Shown here one piece after another: positions 1 through 6,691 of a stretch of 6,906 nucleotides of DNA. This DNA comes from an uncultured archaeon (lineage in GTDB: Archaea > Thermoproteota > Nitrososphaeria > Nitrososphaerales > Nitrosopumilaceae), in NCBI GenBank assembly GCA_937896495.1, contig CALBNQ010000079.1, positions 1-6,906 on the forward strand. The letters run 5' to 3'. The notes below the pieces were generated by a model that was not told the DNA's origin, did no database searches, and saw only the letters and a program-made list of their open reading frames with translations. Numbering within the stretch: the first letter of the stretch is position 1; each line of letters begins with the position of its first letter. Position numbers and translations under genes: made by a program.

Positions 1-3
1 TAC

Positions 4-1716
4 TTACATCATTCCGCCCATGTCAGGCATTCCACCCATTCCAGGTGGCATTCCACCCATTCCAGGTGGCATTCCACCCATTCCAGGTGGCATTCCTCCT
101 TCACCACCAGGTGGGGCTCCACCAGATTTTTGGGTAGCAATTACATCATCTATTCTAAGAATCATACAAGCAGCTTCTGCAGATGCAGAAACAATTTGAA
201 GTTTGACTGCAAGAGGTTCAATAATATCACTAGATTTCATATTTCCAATTTTTCCTTTCATTACATCAATACCCGTCCATTTTTCTCCTTTTTGTTGTTT
301 TGAACGAAGAATAGTCAATGTGTCGATAGGATCCATTCCAGCATTTTCTGCTAATGTTAATGGAATTGATTCTAAAGCATCAGCAAATTTCTCAACAGCT
401 AATTGTTCTCTTCCTTCAAGAGTTTTTGCCCAACTTCTTAATTTAGTTGCAGCAAATGTTTCTGGGGCACCGCCACCTGCAACAATTTCTGGTTTTTCAA
501 TTACGTCTTTTACAACCATAAGAGCATCATGAACAGAGCGTTCAACTTCATCTACTACTCTTTGTGAACCTGCACGTAAAAGTAAAGTTACAGATTTTGG
601 ATGTTTACATCCTTCTACAAATACCCATTTATCTTCTTCAATTTTTCTTTCTTCTACTAGTTCTGCACTACCAAGATCTTTCTCAAATAGATCATCTAAG
701 TTTGTAACAATTCTTGCACCAGTTGCTTTTGCAAGTTTTGTAAGATCACTTTCTTTAATTCTTCTAACAGCAATTATTCCAGCTTTAGAAAGATAGTGTT
801 GTGCCATATCATCAAGTCCTTTTTGACATAGAACCACATTTGCACCTGAACCAATAACTTTGTCAACCATTGTTTTTAGCATTCTATTTTCTTCGTCTAA
901 AAATGATTTTAGTTGTTGAGGATTTGAAATGTTAATTTTTGCATCTGTTTCAGTTTTACTGATTTCTAATGCAGTGTTAATTAAAGCAATTTTTGCATCT
1001 GTAATTTTTCTAGGCATGCCTCCATGAACAATTTCTTTGTCTAAAACAATTCCTTGAATTATCATAGAGTCTTTAATGGAGCCTCCTGCTTTCTTTTCTA
1101 CTTTGATATCATCAATATCAACATCATATCTATCATTATCTTTTTCAGAAACAGCAAGAATTGCTTTAACAATAATTTCTGCTAATTGATCAGAATCTTT
1201 TCTAACAAGTTTAGTTTGCATTGAAGTTTTTGCGATTTTAGTAAGAATACTTTTATCATTTGCAGAAATTGTATCTGCAATACTTTCAAGGAATTGTTTT
1301 GCTTTTTTTCCGGCTTTTCTATAACCATCAACAATTATTGTAGGATGAACATCTTGATCAATTAATGATTCAGCTTGTTCAAGTAAACCACCTGCTAAAA
1401 CAACAACAGATGTTGTACCATCACCTACTTCATTATCAGTAGTTTTAGAAATTTCAACAAGCATTTTTGCTGCTGGATGTTGGACATCAATCTCTTTGAG
1501 AATAGTTGCACCATCATTTGTAATTGTAACATCGCCTAAAGAATCAACGAGCATTTTATCCATTCCTCGTGGTCCAAGACTGGTATGGACAATTTCTGCA
1601 ACAATTTTACATGCTCCAATGTTATTCTTTTGTGCATCACGGCCTTTAGTTTCTGAGCCTCCTTCTTTTAGAAGAACAACAGGCATATTTCCTTTTGATG
1701 TTGCTTGCATACCCAT
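4..1716 (-). CDS. ths: Thermosome subunit (group II chaperonin, Hsp60/TCP-1 family)
   Basis: ATP-driven protein folding cage of the archaeal cytosol, working as a double ring of eight- or nine-fold symmetry. At 570 residues it is full length for the family plus a long tail. The equatorial ATP site is visible: [11 protein letters not shown] at 45-55, NDGATIL at 67-73, GDGTT at 98-102, and AGGGAPE near 413-419. Asp397 in the VHDAL segment matches the catalytic aspartate of the GroEL/thermosome family, so an active ATPase is expected. The apical and lid region lies about 210-380. The C-terminus (about 532-570) is Gly/Met/Pro-rich with repeated PPGMGGM units, the GGM tail that in this family projects into the folding chamber. 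The ATG at 1716 lies about 27 bp from a strong TATA box, fitting a leaderless mRNA; Met3 (1710) is a possible alternative. It is divergent from glyA. Archaea often carry several paralogues, so the subunit letter cannot be assigned. Confidence 0.97.
   Translation of the reverse strand: MGMQATSKGNMPVVLLKEGGSETKGRDAQKNNIGACKIVAEIVHTSLGPRGMDKMLVDSLGDVTITNDGATILKEIDVQHPAAKMLVEISKTTDNEVGDGTTSVVVLAGGLLEQAESLIDQDVHPTIIVDGYRKAGKKAKQFLESIADTISANDKSILTKIAKTSMQTKLVRKDSDQLAEIIVKAILAVSEKDNDRYDVDIDDIKVEKKAGGSIKDSMIIQGIVLDKEIVHGGMPRKITDAKIALINTALEISKTETDAKINISNPQQLKSFLDEENRMLKTMVDKVIGSGANVVLCQKGLDDMAQHYLSKAGIIAVRRIKESDLTKLAKATGARIVTNLDDLFEKDLGSAELVEERKIEEDKWVFVEGCKHPKSVTLLLRAGSQRVVDEVERSVHDALMVVKDVIEKPEIVAGGGAPETFAATKLRSWAKTLEGREQLAVEKFADALESIPLTLAENAGMDPIDTLTILRSKQQKGEKWTGIDVMKGKIGNMKSSDIIEPLAVKLQIVSASAEAACMILRIDDVIATQKSGGAPPGGEGGMPPGMGGMPPGMGGMPPGMGGMPDMGGMM
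28..90. repeat. Three perfect 21-bp tandem repeats in the thermosome tail
   Basis: The unit CATTCCACCCATTCCAGGTGG occurs three times back to back (28-48, 49-69, 70-90) without a mismatch. Degenerate copies lie on either side (10-27 and from 91). Each unit encodes PPGMGGM on the minus strand. Identity at third codon positions as well suggests recent duplication or homogenisation rather than protein-level selection alone, so copy number may vary between strains. Confidence 0.95.
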
Positions 1717-1739
1717 ATGAGCAAAAACTCCAGATTCCC

Positions 1740-1747
1740 CTTTTATA
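1740..1747 (-). promoter_or_regulatory. TATA box of the thermosome gene
   Basis: On the minus strand this reads TATAAAAG, the clearest archaeal TATA box in the window. Its centre is about 27 bp upstream of the ATG at 1716, so transcription should start at or within a base or two of the start codon. A GGAG at 1728-1731 resembles a Shine-Dalgarno but would lie upstream of the predicted transcript start. Confidence 0.75.
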
Positions 1748-1763
1748 CCTTCCAGATCAAATC

Positions 1764-1779
1764 TAGAAAAAAATTTCTA
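1764..1779. promoter_or_regulatory. Inverted repeat between the divergent thermosome and glyA promoters
   Basis: TAGAAA, four bases, then TTTCTA form a perfect 6-bp dyad. It lies 16 bp upstream of the thermosome TATA box and 10 bp upstream of the glyA TATA box, a position where a regulator could act on either promoter. The sequence is simple and AT-rich, so chance is a real alternative, and no known regulator is assigned. Confidence 0.35.
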
Positions 1780-1789
1780 AGTATCGGTG

Positions 1790-1799
1790 TTTTTAAATT
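1790..1799 (+). promoter_or_regulatory. TATA box of glyA
   Basis: TTTTTAAATT is centred 26-27 bp upstream of the glyA ATG at 1821. This is the classic TATA-to-start distance, so the mRNA is predicted to be leaderless. No Shine-Dalgarno is visible before the ATG, in agreement. Confidence 0.6.
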
Positions 1800-1820
1800 G
1801 GGAAAATCTAGTCTCAAATT

Positions 1821-3143
1821 ATGGCAAAGTCCCAAAATAAGGAATCTTACAATAAAATTTTTACAAAATTAAAAGAACATCATAAATGGTTTGAAAATTC
1901 AATTCCATTAATTGCTAGTGAAAACATTCCTAGTCCGGCAGTAAGAGAAGCAATAATTTCTGATTTTGGTAATAGATATGCAGAAGGTTGGCCTGGGGAA
2001 AGAGTCTATGCTGGATGTATCTACATTGACGATGTTGAGTTTGAATGTATGAAATTAGCTAAAAAATTATACAAAGCTAAATTTGCAGATGTGAGACCAA
2101 TTTCTGGTGTTGTTGCAAATTTAGCAGTTTATTCAGCTTATTCAAATCCAGGAGATGTAATGATTGCACCATCTATTCCTGCAGGAGGTCATATTTCACA
2201 TGGCAAAAGAGAACATTCTGGAACTGCAGGATTAGTTCATGGATTAGAAATTGAGTTTTATCCATTTGATGCTCAAGAGATGACAATTGATGTTGATAAA
2301 ACAAAAGAAAAAGTTAAGGAATTAAAAAAGAATAATCGTCTTCCTAAAATGGCAATGTTTGGTGGTTCACTGTTCTTATTCCCACATCCAGTCAAAGAAT
2401 TATCAGATTTTCTTAAAAGTTATGATATACATATCAATTATGATGCGGCTCACGTTGCTGGATTAATTGCAGGTGGTAAATTCCAAGATCCATTACGTGA
2501 AGGTGCAGATACAATGACTATGAGTACTCATAAAACATTGTTTGGTCCTCAAGGTGGATTAGTTTTAGGATCCAAAGAACATGAAGAACCGATTAAAAAA
2601 GCAACATTTCCAGGTCTTACAAGTAGTCATCATATTAACAATATGGCAGGAAAAGCAGTTGCTTTTGCAGAAGCTTTAGAATTTGGAAAAGATTATGCTA
2701 TACAAGTAATCAAAAATGCAAAATTGTTTGCTGAAGCATTAAGTGATATGGGATTTAAAGTGTTAGGTGAAAGTAGAGGTTTTACACAATCACATCAAAT
2801 TGCGGTTAATGTTTTAGATTATTCTGATGGTGGTAAAGTTGAAGCAAATTTAGAAAAAGCTAACATTATTGTCAATAGACAACTCATTCCAGGAGATATT
2901 AAAGCTGGAAGAAACTATTTCCATCCAGGAGGAATTAGATTAGGAGTTTCAGAAATTACTAGACTTGGAATGGGGAAAAATGAAATACAAGAAATTGCTT
3001 CTTTCATAGAACAAATTATTATTAAGAAAAAAGATCCAAAAAAAATTCTCTCAAAAGTAAAGTCTTTGAGAAAAGATTATCAAAAAGTGAAATTCTGTTT
3101 TGACAATAAATTAGGTGCCTACGAATACGTAAAACTAAGATAA
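1821..3143 (+). CDS. glyA: Serine hydroxymethyltransferase (PLP enzyme)
   Basis: Cytosolic enzyme that interconverts serine and glycine and passes the one-carbon unit to a pterin carrier (tetrahydrofolate or an archaeal analogue; the sequence does not decide which). Length 440 residues is normal. Fold-type I active-site residues can be matched to the bacterial enzyme: Ser33 in IASEN, Tyr53 and Glu55 in YAEG, Tyr63, His124 in AGGHISHG, Asp208 and His211 in DAAHVAGL, Lys238 in STHKT as the PLP Schiff-base lysine, and Arg373 in GGIRLG for the substrate carboxylate. The central Tyr of the bacterial YAEGYPG motif is Trp57 here, and the sequence is generally divergent, as expected for an archaeal form. 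The lysine-rich C-terminal extension from about 400 is less conserved. It has its own TATA box and probably a leaderless mRNA. Its stop lies 7 bp from the stop of the converging membrane protein gene. A related PLP activity is possible but less likely, since all key residues are present. Confidence 0.95.
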   Translation: MAKSQNKESYNKIFTKLKEHHKWFENSIPLIASENIPSPAVREAIISDFGNRYAEGWPGERVYAGCIYIDDVEFECMKLAKKLYKAKFADVRPISGVVANLAVYSAYSNPGDVMIAPSIPAGGHISHGKREHSGTAGLVHGLEIEFYPFDAQEMTIDVDKTKEKVKELKKNNRLPKMAMFGGSLFLFPHPVKELSDFLKSYDIHINYDAAHVAGLIAGGKFQDPLREGADTMTMSTHKTLFGPQGGLVLGSKEHEEPIKKATFPGLTSSHHINNMAGKAVAFAEALEFGKDYAIQVIKNAKLFAEALSDMGFKVLGESRGFTQSHQIAVNVLDYSDGGKVEANLEKANIIVNRQLIPGDIKAGRNYFHPGGIRLGVSEITRLGMGKNEIQEIASFIEQIIIKKKDPKKILSKVKSLRKDYQKVKFCFDNKLGAYEYVKLR

Positions 3144-3150
3144 TAACATA

Positions 3151-3687
3151 TCAAAATTCTAAAATTTTAAAATCAGATTCTTGTGCAAGTTCAATCATGT
3201 AAAATTCGAGATATCCACCTACTAAAAGAAAACCGATTACCAATCCAATTTCAATAATAGTTGGTTTGATGAATTGTTGAAGACCAGTTTTTTTAATAAT
3301 TGCTTTTATCAAAATAAAGCTCCTAGAAATTCCTAAAGAGTATGCAAAAATCTCCATTAAACCAAATGGTGATAAAAATAAAAGTGAAAGTGGAGGAATG
3401 TTTTCCAATTCAGGTGCAGTAGTTGTAATTGCAGCAAAAGCAAAACCAGTTGACCAAGCAGAAAAAATTCCCCATGCAATACCAAATCCTGGAATAAACA
3501 TTGGTAGAGCTATTGTGGTATTATGAGTAAAAATTCCAAATGCATCAATATCTAAAACAAGTTCCTTAAATTCATCCATGAATGTATTTGCATCTTCTTC
3601 ACTTACAGTAGACATAGAACCAATTTGGAATGCAGAACTAAAAATTCCTAAAAAAATGAAAAATAAAAGTACTCTAATTTTATTCAT
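3151..3687 (-). CDS. SpoIIM/DUF95-type integral membrane protein, function unknown
   Basis: A 178-residue membrane protein with about four hydrophobic segments: roughly 5-23, 57-82, 99-120 and 143-166. The first could be read as a signal peptide, but it lacks a clear cleavage site and is more likely a membrane anchor. The pattern FGIFTHNTTIAL followed by a Gly-rich helix, and later AYSLGISRSF, resembles the stage II sporulation protein M family (DUF95), which is widespread in non-sporulating archaea. This match is by eye. The biochemical role in archaea is not established, and the sporulation name should not be taken as function. The ATG at 3687 lies 23-24 bp from a TATA-like element, fitting a leaderless mRNA. 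It is divergent from polD and convergent with glyA, so it is a single-gene unit. A T8 tract on its strand (3038-3045) could serve as terminator, inside the end of glyA. Confidence 0.8.
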   Translation of the reverse strand: MNKIRVLLFFIFLGIFSSAFQIGSMSTVSEEDANTFMDEFKELVLDIDAFGIFTHNTTIALPMFIPGFGIAWGIFSAWSTGFAFAAITTTAPELENIPPLSLLFLSPFGLMEIFAYSLGISRSFILIKAIIKKTGLQQFIKPTIIEIGLVIGFLLVGGYLEFYMIELAQESDFKILEF

Positions 3688-3706
3688 AATGATTTTTCAT
3701 TTTTTG

Positions 3707-3714
3707 CATTATTT
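3707..3714 (-). promoter_or_regulatory. Probable TATA box of the SpoIIM-like gene
   Basis: The minus strand reads AAATAATG, centred 23-24 bp upstream of the ATG at 3687. The match is modest. Spacing is slightly short but within the usual archaeal range and would give a transcript with little or no leader. Confidence 0.45.
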
Positions 3715-3719
3715 GAGGG

Positions 3720-3730
3720 TTAACAGTTAA
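3720..3730. promoter_or_regulatory. TTAAC-A-GTTAA palindrome between the SpoIIM-like and polD promoters
   Basis: A perfect 5-bp dyad around one central base, in a 79-bp divergent promoter region. Its edges are about 6 bp from each of the two flanking TATA-like elements, so a protein bound here could affect both genes. The half-site GTTAA/TTAAC is the same one that is clustered at the candidate replication origin (6588-6860). Confidence 0.4.
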
Positions 3731-3736
3731 GAGCAG

Positions 3737-3747
3737 ATTTAATTAAA
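3737..3747 (+). promoter_or_regulatory. Probable TATA box of polD small subunit
   Basis: ATTTAATTAAA is centred 25 bp upstream of the ATG at 3767 but only 10 bp upstream of the ATG at 3752. If this is the true box, the transcript starts at about 3767 and the upstream ATG is not in the mRNA. Confidence 0.5.
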
Positions 3748-3766
3748 CCAAATGGTGTTTTTTGAT

Positions 3767-5212
3767 ATGAAAAAGGAACTTACCTTTGCACTAAATTATG
3801 CATTAAACAAAGGATTCCAAATTCATCCAGAAGCATTTAAAATTTTAGAAAATGTCGATGTCCAAAAATTGGAGAAAATTATCAAAGAAATAGTTAGAGA
3901 AAAGACTAGACAAAAGTTATTTCAAATTAATCAAGATGATTTAGAAACATATCTTGGAATAAAAGAAGATTCTGGGCTTCAAAGTGAAATCAAAGTTTTA
4001 TCTGATCCGACCAAAAAAATAACTTCTGGAGAGGGGGTTAAAGGGTATAATGCGTTATTTTCTAGTCGTTTTAACAAACTTAAAAAAATTATTTCAGATA
4101 GACCAGAATCAAGAATGTTAAAATCATTAGCTGTTGCAAAAAGTGCAAAAATTGAAGATGATATGTATGTATGTGGTTTAGTAACTGTAAAAAATTCAGA
4201 ACGTAATATTACAAAATTGATTCTTGAAGATCCTTCAAGTTCATTTGAGGGAATTATTTTTGATGAGGAATTACGAAAAACTGCTGATACATTACTAATT
4301 GATCAGTTTGTTATGGCAAGAATAAGTTTAGGAAAAAATTCTGGATATATTATTAAAGATTTGATATTTCCTGATATCCCAGAGCAAGCAACTAACAAAT
4401 CAGAGACTGAAGCCTATGCAGTATTTCTCTCTGATTTACATATTGGAAGTAAATATTTCATGGAAGAAGAATTTACTGATTTTATCTCATGGTTGTCTAG
4501 TCCAGATCCTGTGGCAAGAAAAATTAGATTTGTATTAATTGGTGGTGATATTTTAGATGGAGTTGGAATTTATCCAAATCAGAACAAAGAATTAGTTTGT
4601 CAAACAATTGAAAAACAATTAGAAAAAGTTGAGGAATTGTTAGATAAGATTCCTAAAAATATTCAGATTATCATTATGCCTGGAAATCATGATCCTGGAA
4701 GAAGAGCTTTACCACAACCTGCTATCCCCAAAAAATATAATTCAAATTTGTGGGAAAAAGAAAATGTGATAATGGTTGGAAATCCAGCCATGATTTCATT
4801 AAATGGTGTTAAAGTGTTAATGTTTCATGGACAAAGTATTGATGATATTGTTAAGACCACACCAGGTTTGAGTTATAACAAACCAACAGATGTAATGAAA
4901 CATCTACTAAAAGGGAGACATTTGAGTCCAATTTATGGTAGTCAGACACCGATTGCACCTGAAATGGAAGATCTTTTGGTAATTGAAGAGATTCCAGATA
5001 TTTTTCATGTAGGTCATGTTCATAAGGCTCAATTAGATATGTACAAAGGGATTTTGTTAGTCAATTCTGGTTCATGGCAAAAACAAACTCCATTTCAGGC
5101 AAGTGTTGGAATGACTCCTAATCCTGGAATTGCATTAATGGTAAATTTGAAAACATTTCAGGTTTTTCACCAAAATTATAATTCAGATTTAGACAATATC
5201 TTGCAAAGTTAA
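3767..5212 (+). CDS. dp1: DNA polymerase D small subunit (DP1), exonuclease subunit
   Basis: Small subunit of the archaeal replicative polymerase PolD, which pairs with the large catalytic subunit DP2 (not in this window) and supplies 3'-5' proofreading. The protein is 481 residues from this start. It has a short helical N-terminal domain (about 1-65), a linker, an OB-fold (about 125-200) and a calcineurin/Mre11-like phosphoesterase domain (about 215-470). All metal-ligand motifs are present: SDLH at 222-225, GGDILDG at 259-265, GNHD at 306-309, His354 in FHG, and GHVH at 416-419; the PQP after GNHD is also typical of DP1. An active nuclease is therefore expected. I chose the ATG at 3767 because a TATA-like element lies 25 bp upstream and the protein then begins like other DP1 proteins; an in-frame ATG at 3752 adds five residues (MVFFD). 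The 3' end overlaps orc1 tail-to-tail. A T7 tract at 5264-5270 could be its terminator. Confidence 0.95.
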   Translation: MKKELTFALNYALNKGFQIHPEAFKILENVDVQKLEKIIKEIVREKTRQKLFQINQDDLETYLGIKEDSGLQSEIKVLSDPTKKITSGEGVKGYNALFSSRFNKLKKIISDRPESRMLKSLAVAKSAKIEDDMYVCGLVTVKNSERNITKLILEDPSSSFEGIIFDEELRKTADTLLIDQFVMARISLGKNSGYIIKDLIFPDIPEQATNKSETEAYAVFLSDLHIGSKYFMEEEFTDFISWLSSPDPVARKIRFVLIGGDILDGVGIYPNQNKELVCQTIEKQLEKVEELLDKIPKNIQIIIMPGNHDPGRRALPQPAIPKKYNSNLWEKENVIMVGNPAMISLNGVKVLMFHGQSIDDIVKTTPGLSYNKPTDVMKHLLKGRHLSPIYGSQTPIAPEMEDLLVIEEIPDIFHVGHVHKAQLDMYKGILLVNSGSWQKQTPFQASVGMTPNPGIALMVNLKTFQVFHQNYNSDLDNILQS

Positions 5213-6391
5213 GTCGTCTTTGAATGTCTTTTTAATCATTTCAGAAGATACTGTAAGTTTGAATTTTTTTGTTCTACCATGAATTCCTTGATGGATTAAT
5301 CTACCACTGATTATTCCAGATAATTCAATTTCGCTTAACATTTGTGTAATTCTTCTTTGGGTTAATTCATCTCGACCAACTATTTTACAGAGATTTTTGT
5401 ATGAAGAATAAATCTCACCAGTTGAAGAGCCATTTGCTTTCATTATGGCTAAAATAACCAATTTTTCATGTAATGGGTAAGATTTGAGGGATGTTTCTTC
5501 TTTGTTTTCCTCAATTTTGAGAGAAGCTTCTCTAACGTGTTCAATTGTGACTTTATCAGATTGTTGTCTTTCAGCAAGTTCGCCTGCTACTCTAAGTAAA
5601 TCAATGGCCCTACGGGCATCACCATGTTCCCCTCCAGCAAGTGCTGCACATAGATTTAGAGCTGGTTCTTCTACAGAATTTTCAATAAAAGATTCATTGA
5701 TTCTCTCTTTTAGAATTTTTTTGATTTGTTCAACATTATAATTTGTAAATATGATTTCTTCTTCTCCAAGACTACTAATTACTCTAGGATCAAGTTTTTC
5801 TTTGAATGTTAAATCATTTGAAATACCTACCATAGTTAAAGAACCAATATCTAATTGTTCATCTAATCTTGTTAACTGGTATAGAATATCTTTTCCAGTT
5901 TTTACTACTAATTGAGCAAGATAATCAATTTCATCAATTACAAAAATTACATTAAGTTTCTCTGTGCTGATTTTATTTAGTAATCTTTTGAAGACTTCAC
6001 TAATTGCAAGTCCAGTTATTGGTAATTCCTTCTCATTTAGACCCAATTGTCTACCTATACTGACTAATAATCCGTATAATGTTGTCTCATTTTTAGAATT
6101 TGAATATATTAATTTAATTGGGAAATTTGATTTCTCAACTCTTTCTTGAATTTTAGAAAGTACTTTTTTAACAACTAATGTTTTTCCAGTTCCAGGTTTA
6201 CCATAAACTAGTAAATTAGATGGTCTAGATTGTTTTAGAATTGGTAATAATGATTGGGTAACTAATTCTTGTTCAGAATCTCTATGTAGAATGATATTTG
6301 GAATATATGTAAAGTGAAGAATTTCTCTATTTTTAATTATAGATTTTCCAGATTCTGCTGCATCAAGCATTCTATCAATTGGGTCAGACAT
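5189..6391 (-). CDS. orc1: Orc1/Cdc6 replication initiator (AAA+ ATPase)
   Basis: Binds origin recognition boxes, remodels origin DNA and recruits the MCM helicase. The 400-residue length is typical. The AAA+ core shows Walker A GKPGTGKT at 64-71, Walker B VIDEID at 151-156, sensor 1 SND at 191-193, LDPR with Arg203 followed by the initiator-specific region, and sensor 2 GDARR at 257-261. The C-terminal winged helix runs about 305-385, with a likely wing at HQGIHGRTKKFKL. All nucleotide-binding residues are intact, so it should be an active initiator. The gene points away from a 0.5-kb non-coding region carrying boxes of the type this protein family binds, so it probably acts there and may also repress itself. 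The ATG at 6391 has a Shine-Dalgarno 7 bp upstream and a TATA-like box about 47 bp upstream, unlike its apparently leaderless neighbours. It overlaps the polD 3' end by 24 bp. Confidence 0.97.
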   Translation of the reverse strand: MSDPIDRMLDAAESGKSIIKNREILHFTYIPNIILHRDSEQELVTQSLLPILKQSRPSNLLVYGKPGTGKTLVVKKVLSKIQERVEKSNFPIKLIYSNSKNETTLYGLLVSIGRQLGLNEKELPITGLAISEVFKRLLNKISTEKLNVIFVIDEIDYLAQLVVKTGKDILYQLTRLDEQLDIGSLTMVGISNDLTFKEKLDPRVISSLGEEEIIFTNYNVEQIKKILKERINESFIENSVEEPALNLCAALAGGEHGDARRAIDLLRVAGELAERQQSDKVTIEHVREASLKIEENKEETSLKSYPLHEKLVILAIMKANGSSTGEIYSSYKNLCKIVGRDELTQRRITQMLSEIELSGIISGRLIHQGIHGRTKKFKLTVSSEMIKKTFKDDLTLQDIV

Positions 6392-6398
6392 ACTCAGA

Positions 6399-6405
6399 CA
6401 CCTTC
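6399..6405 (-). promoter_or_regulatory. Shine-Dalgarno sequence of orc1
   Basis: The minus strand reads GAAGGTG, complementary at six of seven positions to the conserved archaeal 16S rRNA tail, with 7 bases before the ATG at 6391. It supports that start codon and indicates a leadered mRNA. Confidence 0.65.
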
Positions 6406-6433
6406 ATTTCCTATCCCTTTCATCTTATTCATC

Positions 6434-6443
6434 TTTTAATAAA
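6434..6443 (-). promoter_or_regulatory. Probable TATA box of orc1
   Basis: The minus strand reads TTTATTAAAA, which predicts a transcription start near 6412 and a leader of about 20 bases, long enough to contain the Shine-Dalgarno at 6399-6405. A weaker alternative is the TATA in TTCTATACC (about 6447-6455). Confidence 0.5.
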
Positions 6444-6480
6444 GAAGGTATAGAATACAATAGTAATTCTAGTTTAGTTT

Positions 6481-6540
6481 GTAATTAATTATTTTTAGTT
6501 AGTTTTAGATTTTCAAAAAAAAATAATTTTAAAAAAAATA
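6481..6540. other. AT-rich tract on the orc1 side of the origin
   Basis: Only 5 of 60 bases are G or C, and the last 26 bases contain none. It includes long A runs broken by TAATTTTA. It lies outside the inverted boxes, between the plus-strand box and the orc1 promoter, and is a secondary candidate for easily melted DNA. Alternatively it is simply promoter-distal spacer. Confidence 0.5.
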
Positions 6541-6563
6541 GAGTGGAAATATTGGTGTGTGAG
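6541..6563 (+). repeat. Degenerate origin recognition box, inverted relative to the other two
   Basis: GAGTGGAAATA at 6541-6551 is an exact 11-base match to the reverse complement of the box at 6702-6723. It continues with GGTG where the others have GGGG, then TGAG at 6560-6563, as in the other two boxes but with a spacer 4 bp shorter. Its G-rich side points right, towards the other boxes. The imperfect G run suggests weaker binding. Confidence 0.65.
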
Positions 6564-6565
6564 GT

Positions 6566-6628
6566 CTTTGTATTGAAAGAAAAAAATGTTAACATATTGT
6601 TAATTTTATGTGAAGAAAAACAAAAAAA
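6566..6628. other. Candidate duplex unwinding element between inverted boxes
   Basis: A 63-bp stretch with 11 G/C bases (about 17%), lying between the G-rich ends of oppositely oriented boxes. It is framed by TGAGGT (6560-6565) and ACCTCA (6629-6634), a perfect inverted repeat. It contains the palindrome ATGTTAACAT at 6586-6595. Position and composition fit the DNA that initiators melt first; melting is not shown by sequence alone. Confidence 0.55.
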
Positions 6629-6630
6629 AC

Positions 6631-6662
6631 CTCATTTTAACCCCTTTATTTCCAATCCAGGC
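6631..6662 (-). repeat. Origin recognition box 1 (strong)
   Basis: The core at 6641-6662 reads CCCCTTTATTTCC then AATCCAGGC; its reverse complement has the TGGAAA...AAAGGGG pattern of canonical archaeal boxes bound by Orc1/Cdc6. It matches the box at 6702-6723 at 21 of 22 positions. A CTCA at 6631-6634 lies 6 bp beyond the C run, as in the second box. Confidence 0.88.
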
Positions 6663-6674
6663 GTTAAGAAACTC

Positions 6675-6689
6675 ATTAACATTGTTAAT
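6675..6689. repeat. ATTAACA-T-TGTTAAT palindrome between the two strong boxes
   Basis: A perfect 7-bp dyad around one base, located between the two strong boxes. It uses the same TTAAC/GTTAA half-sites as the cluster at 6806-6860 and as the palindrome in the polD promoter region (3720-3730). Confidence 0.6.
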
Positions 6690-6691
6690 AT

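Noticed and set aside
28..90. CRISPR-like or regulatory repeat array
   Set aside because: The repeats are contiguous without spacers and in frame with the GGM tail of the chaperonin, so they are coding repeats.
203..532. 109-codon frame opposite the thermosome gene
   Set aside because: Antisense shadow of a highly conserved coding region; no recognisable domains.
1496..1720. 74-codon frame opposite the thermosome N-terminus
   Set aside because: Antisense shadow of the conserved ATP-binding region, ending in the promoter region.
1728..1731. GGAG as a Shine-Dalgarno for the thermosome gene
   Set aside because: The strong TATA box at 1740-1747 places the transcript start at about 1717, downstream of this motif.
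3287..3294. T7 tract as the glyA terminator
   Set aside because: It lies 145 bp beyond the stop, inside the opposite-strand gene; T runs of this length are common in such AT-rich DNA, so I did not list it.
5484..5741. 85-codon frame opposite orc1
   Set aside because: Antisense shadow of the sensor 2 region; Ser/Cys-rich translation typical of reverse-strand reading.
5964..6149. 61-codon frame opposite orc1
   Set aside because: Antisense shadow of the AAA+ core, with no independent signals.
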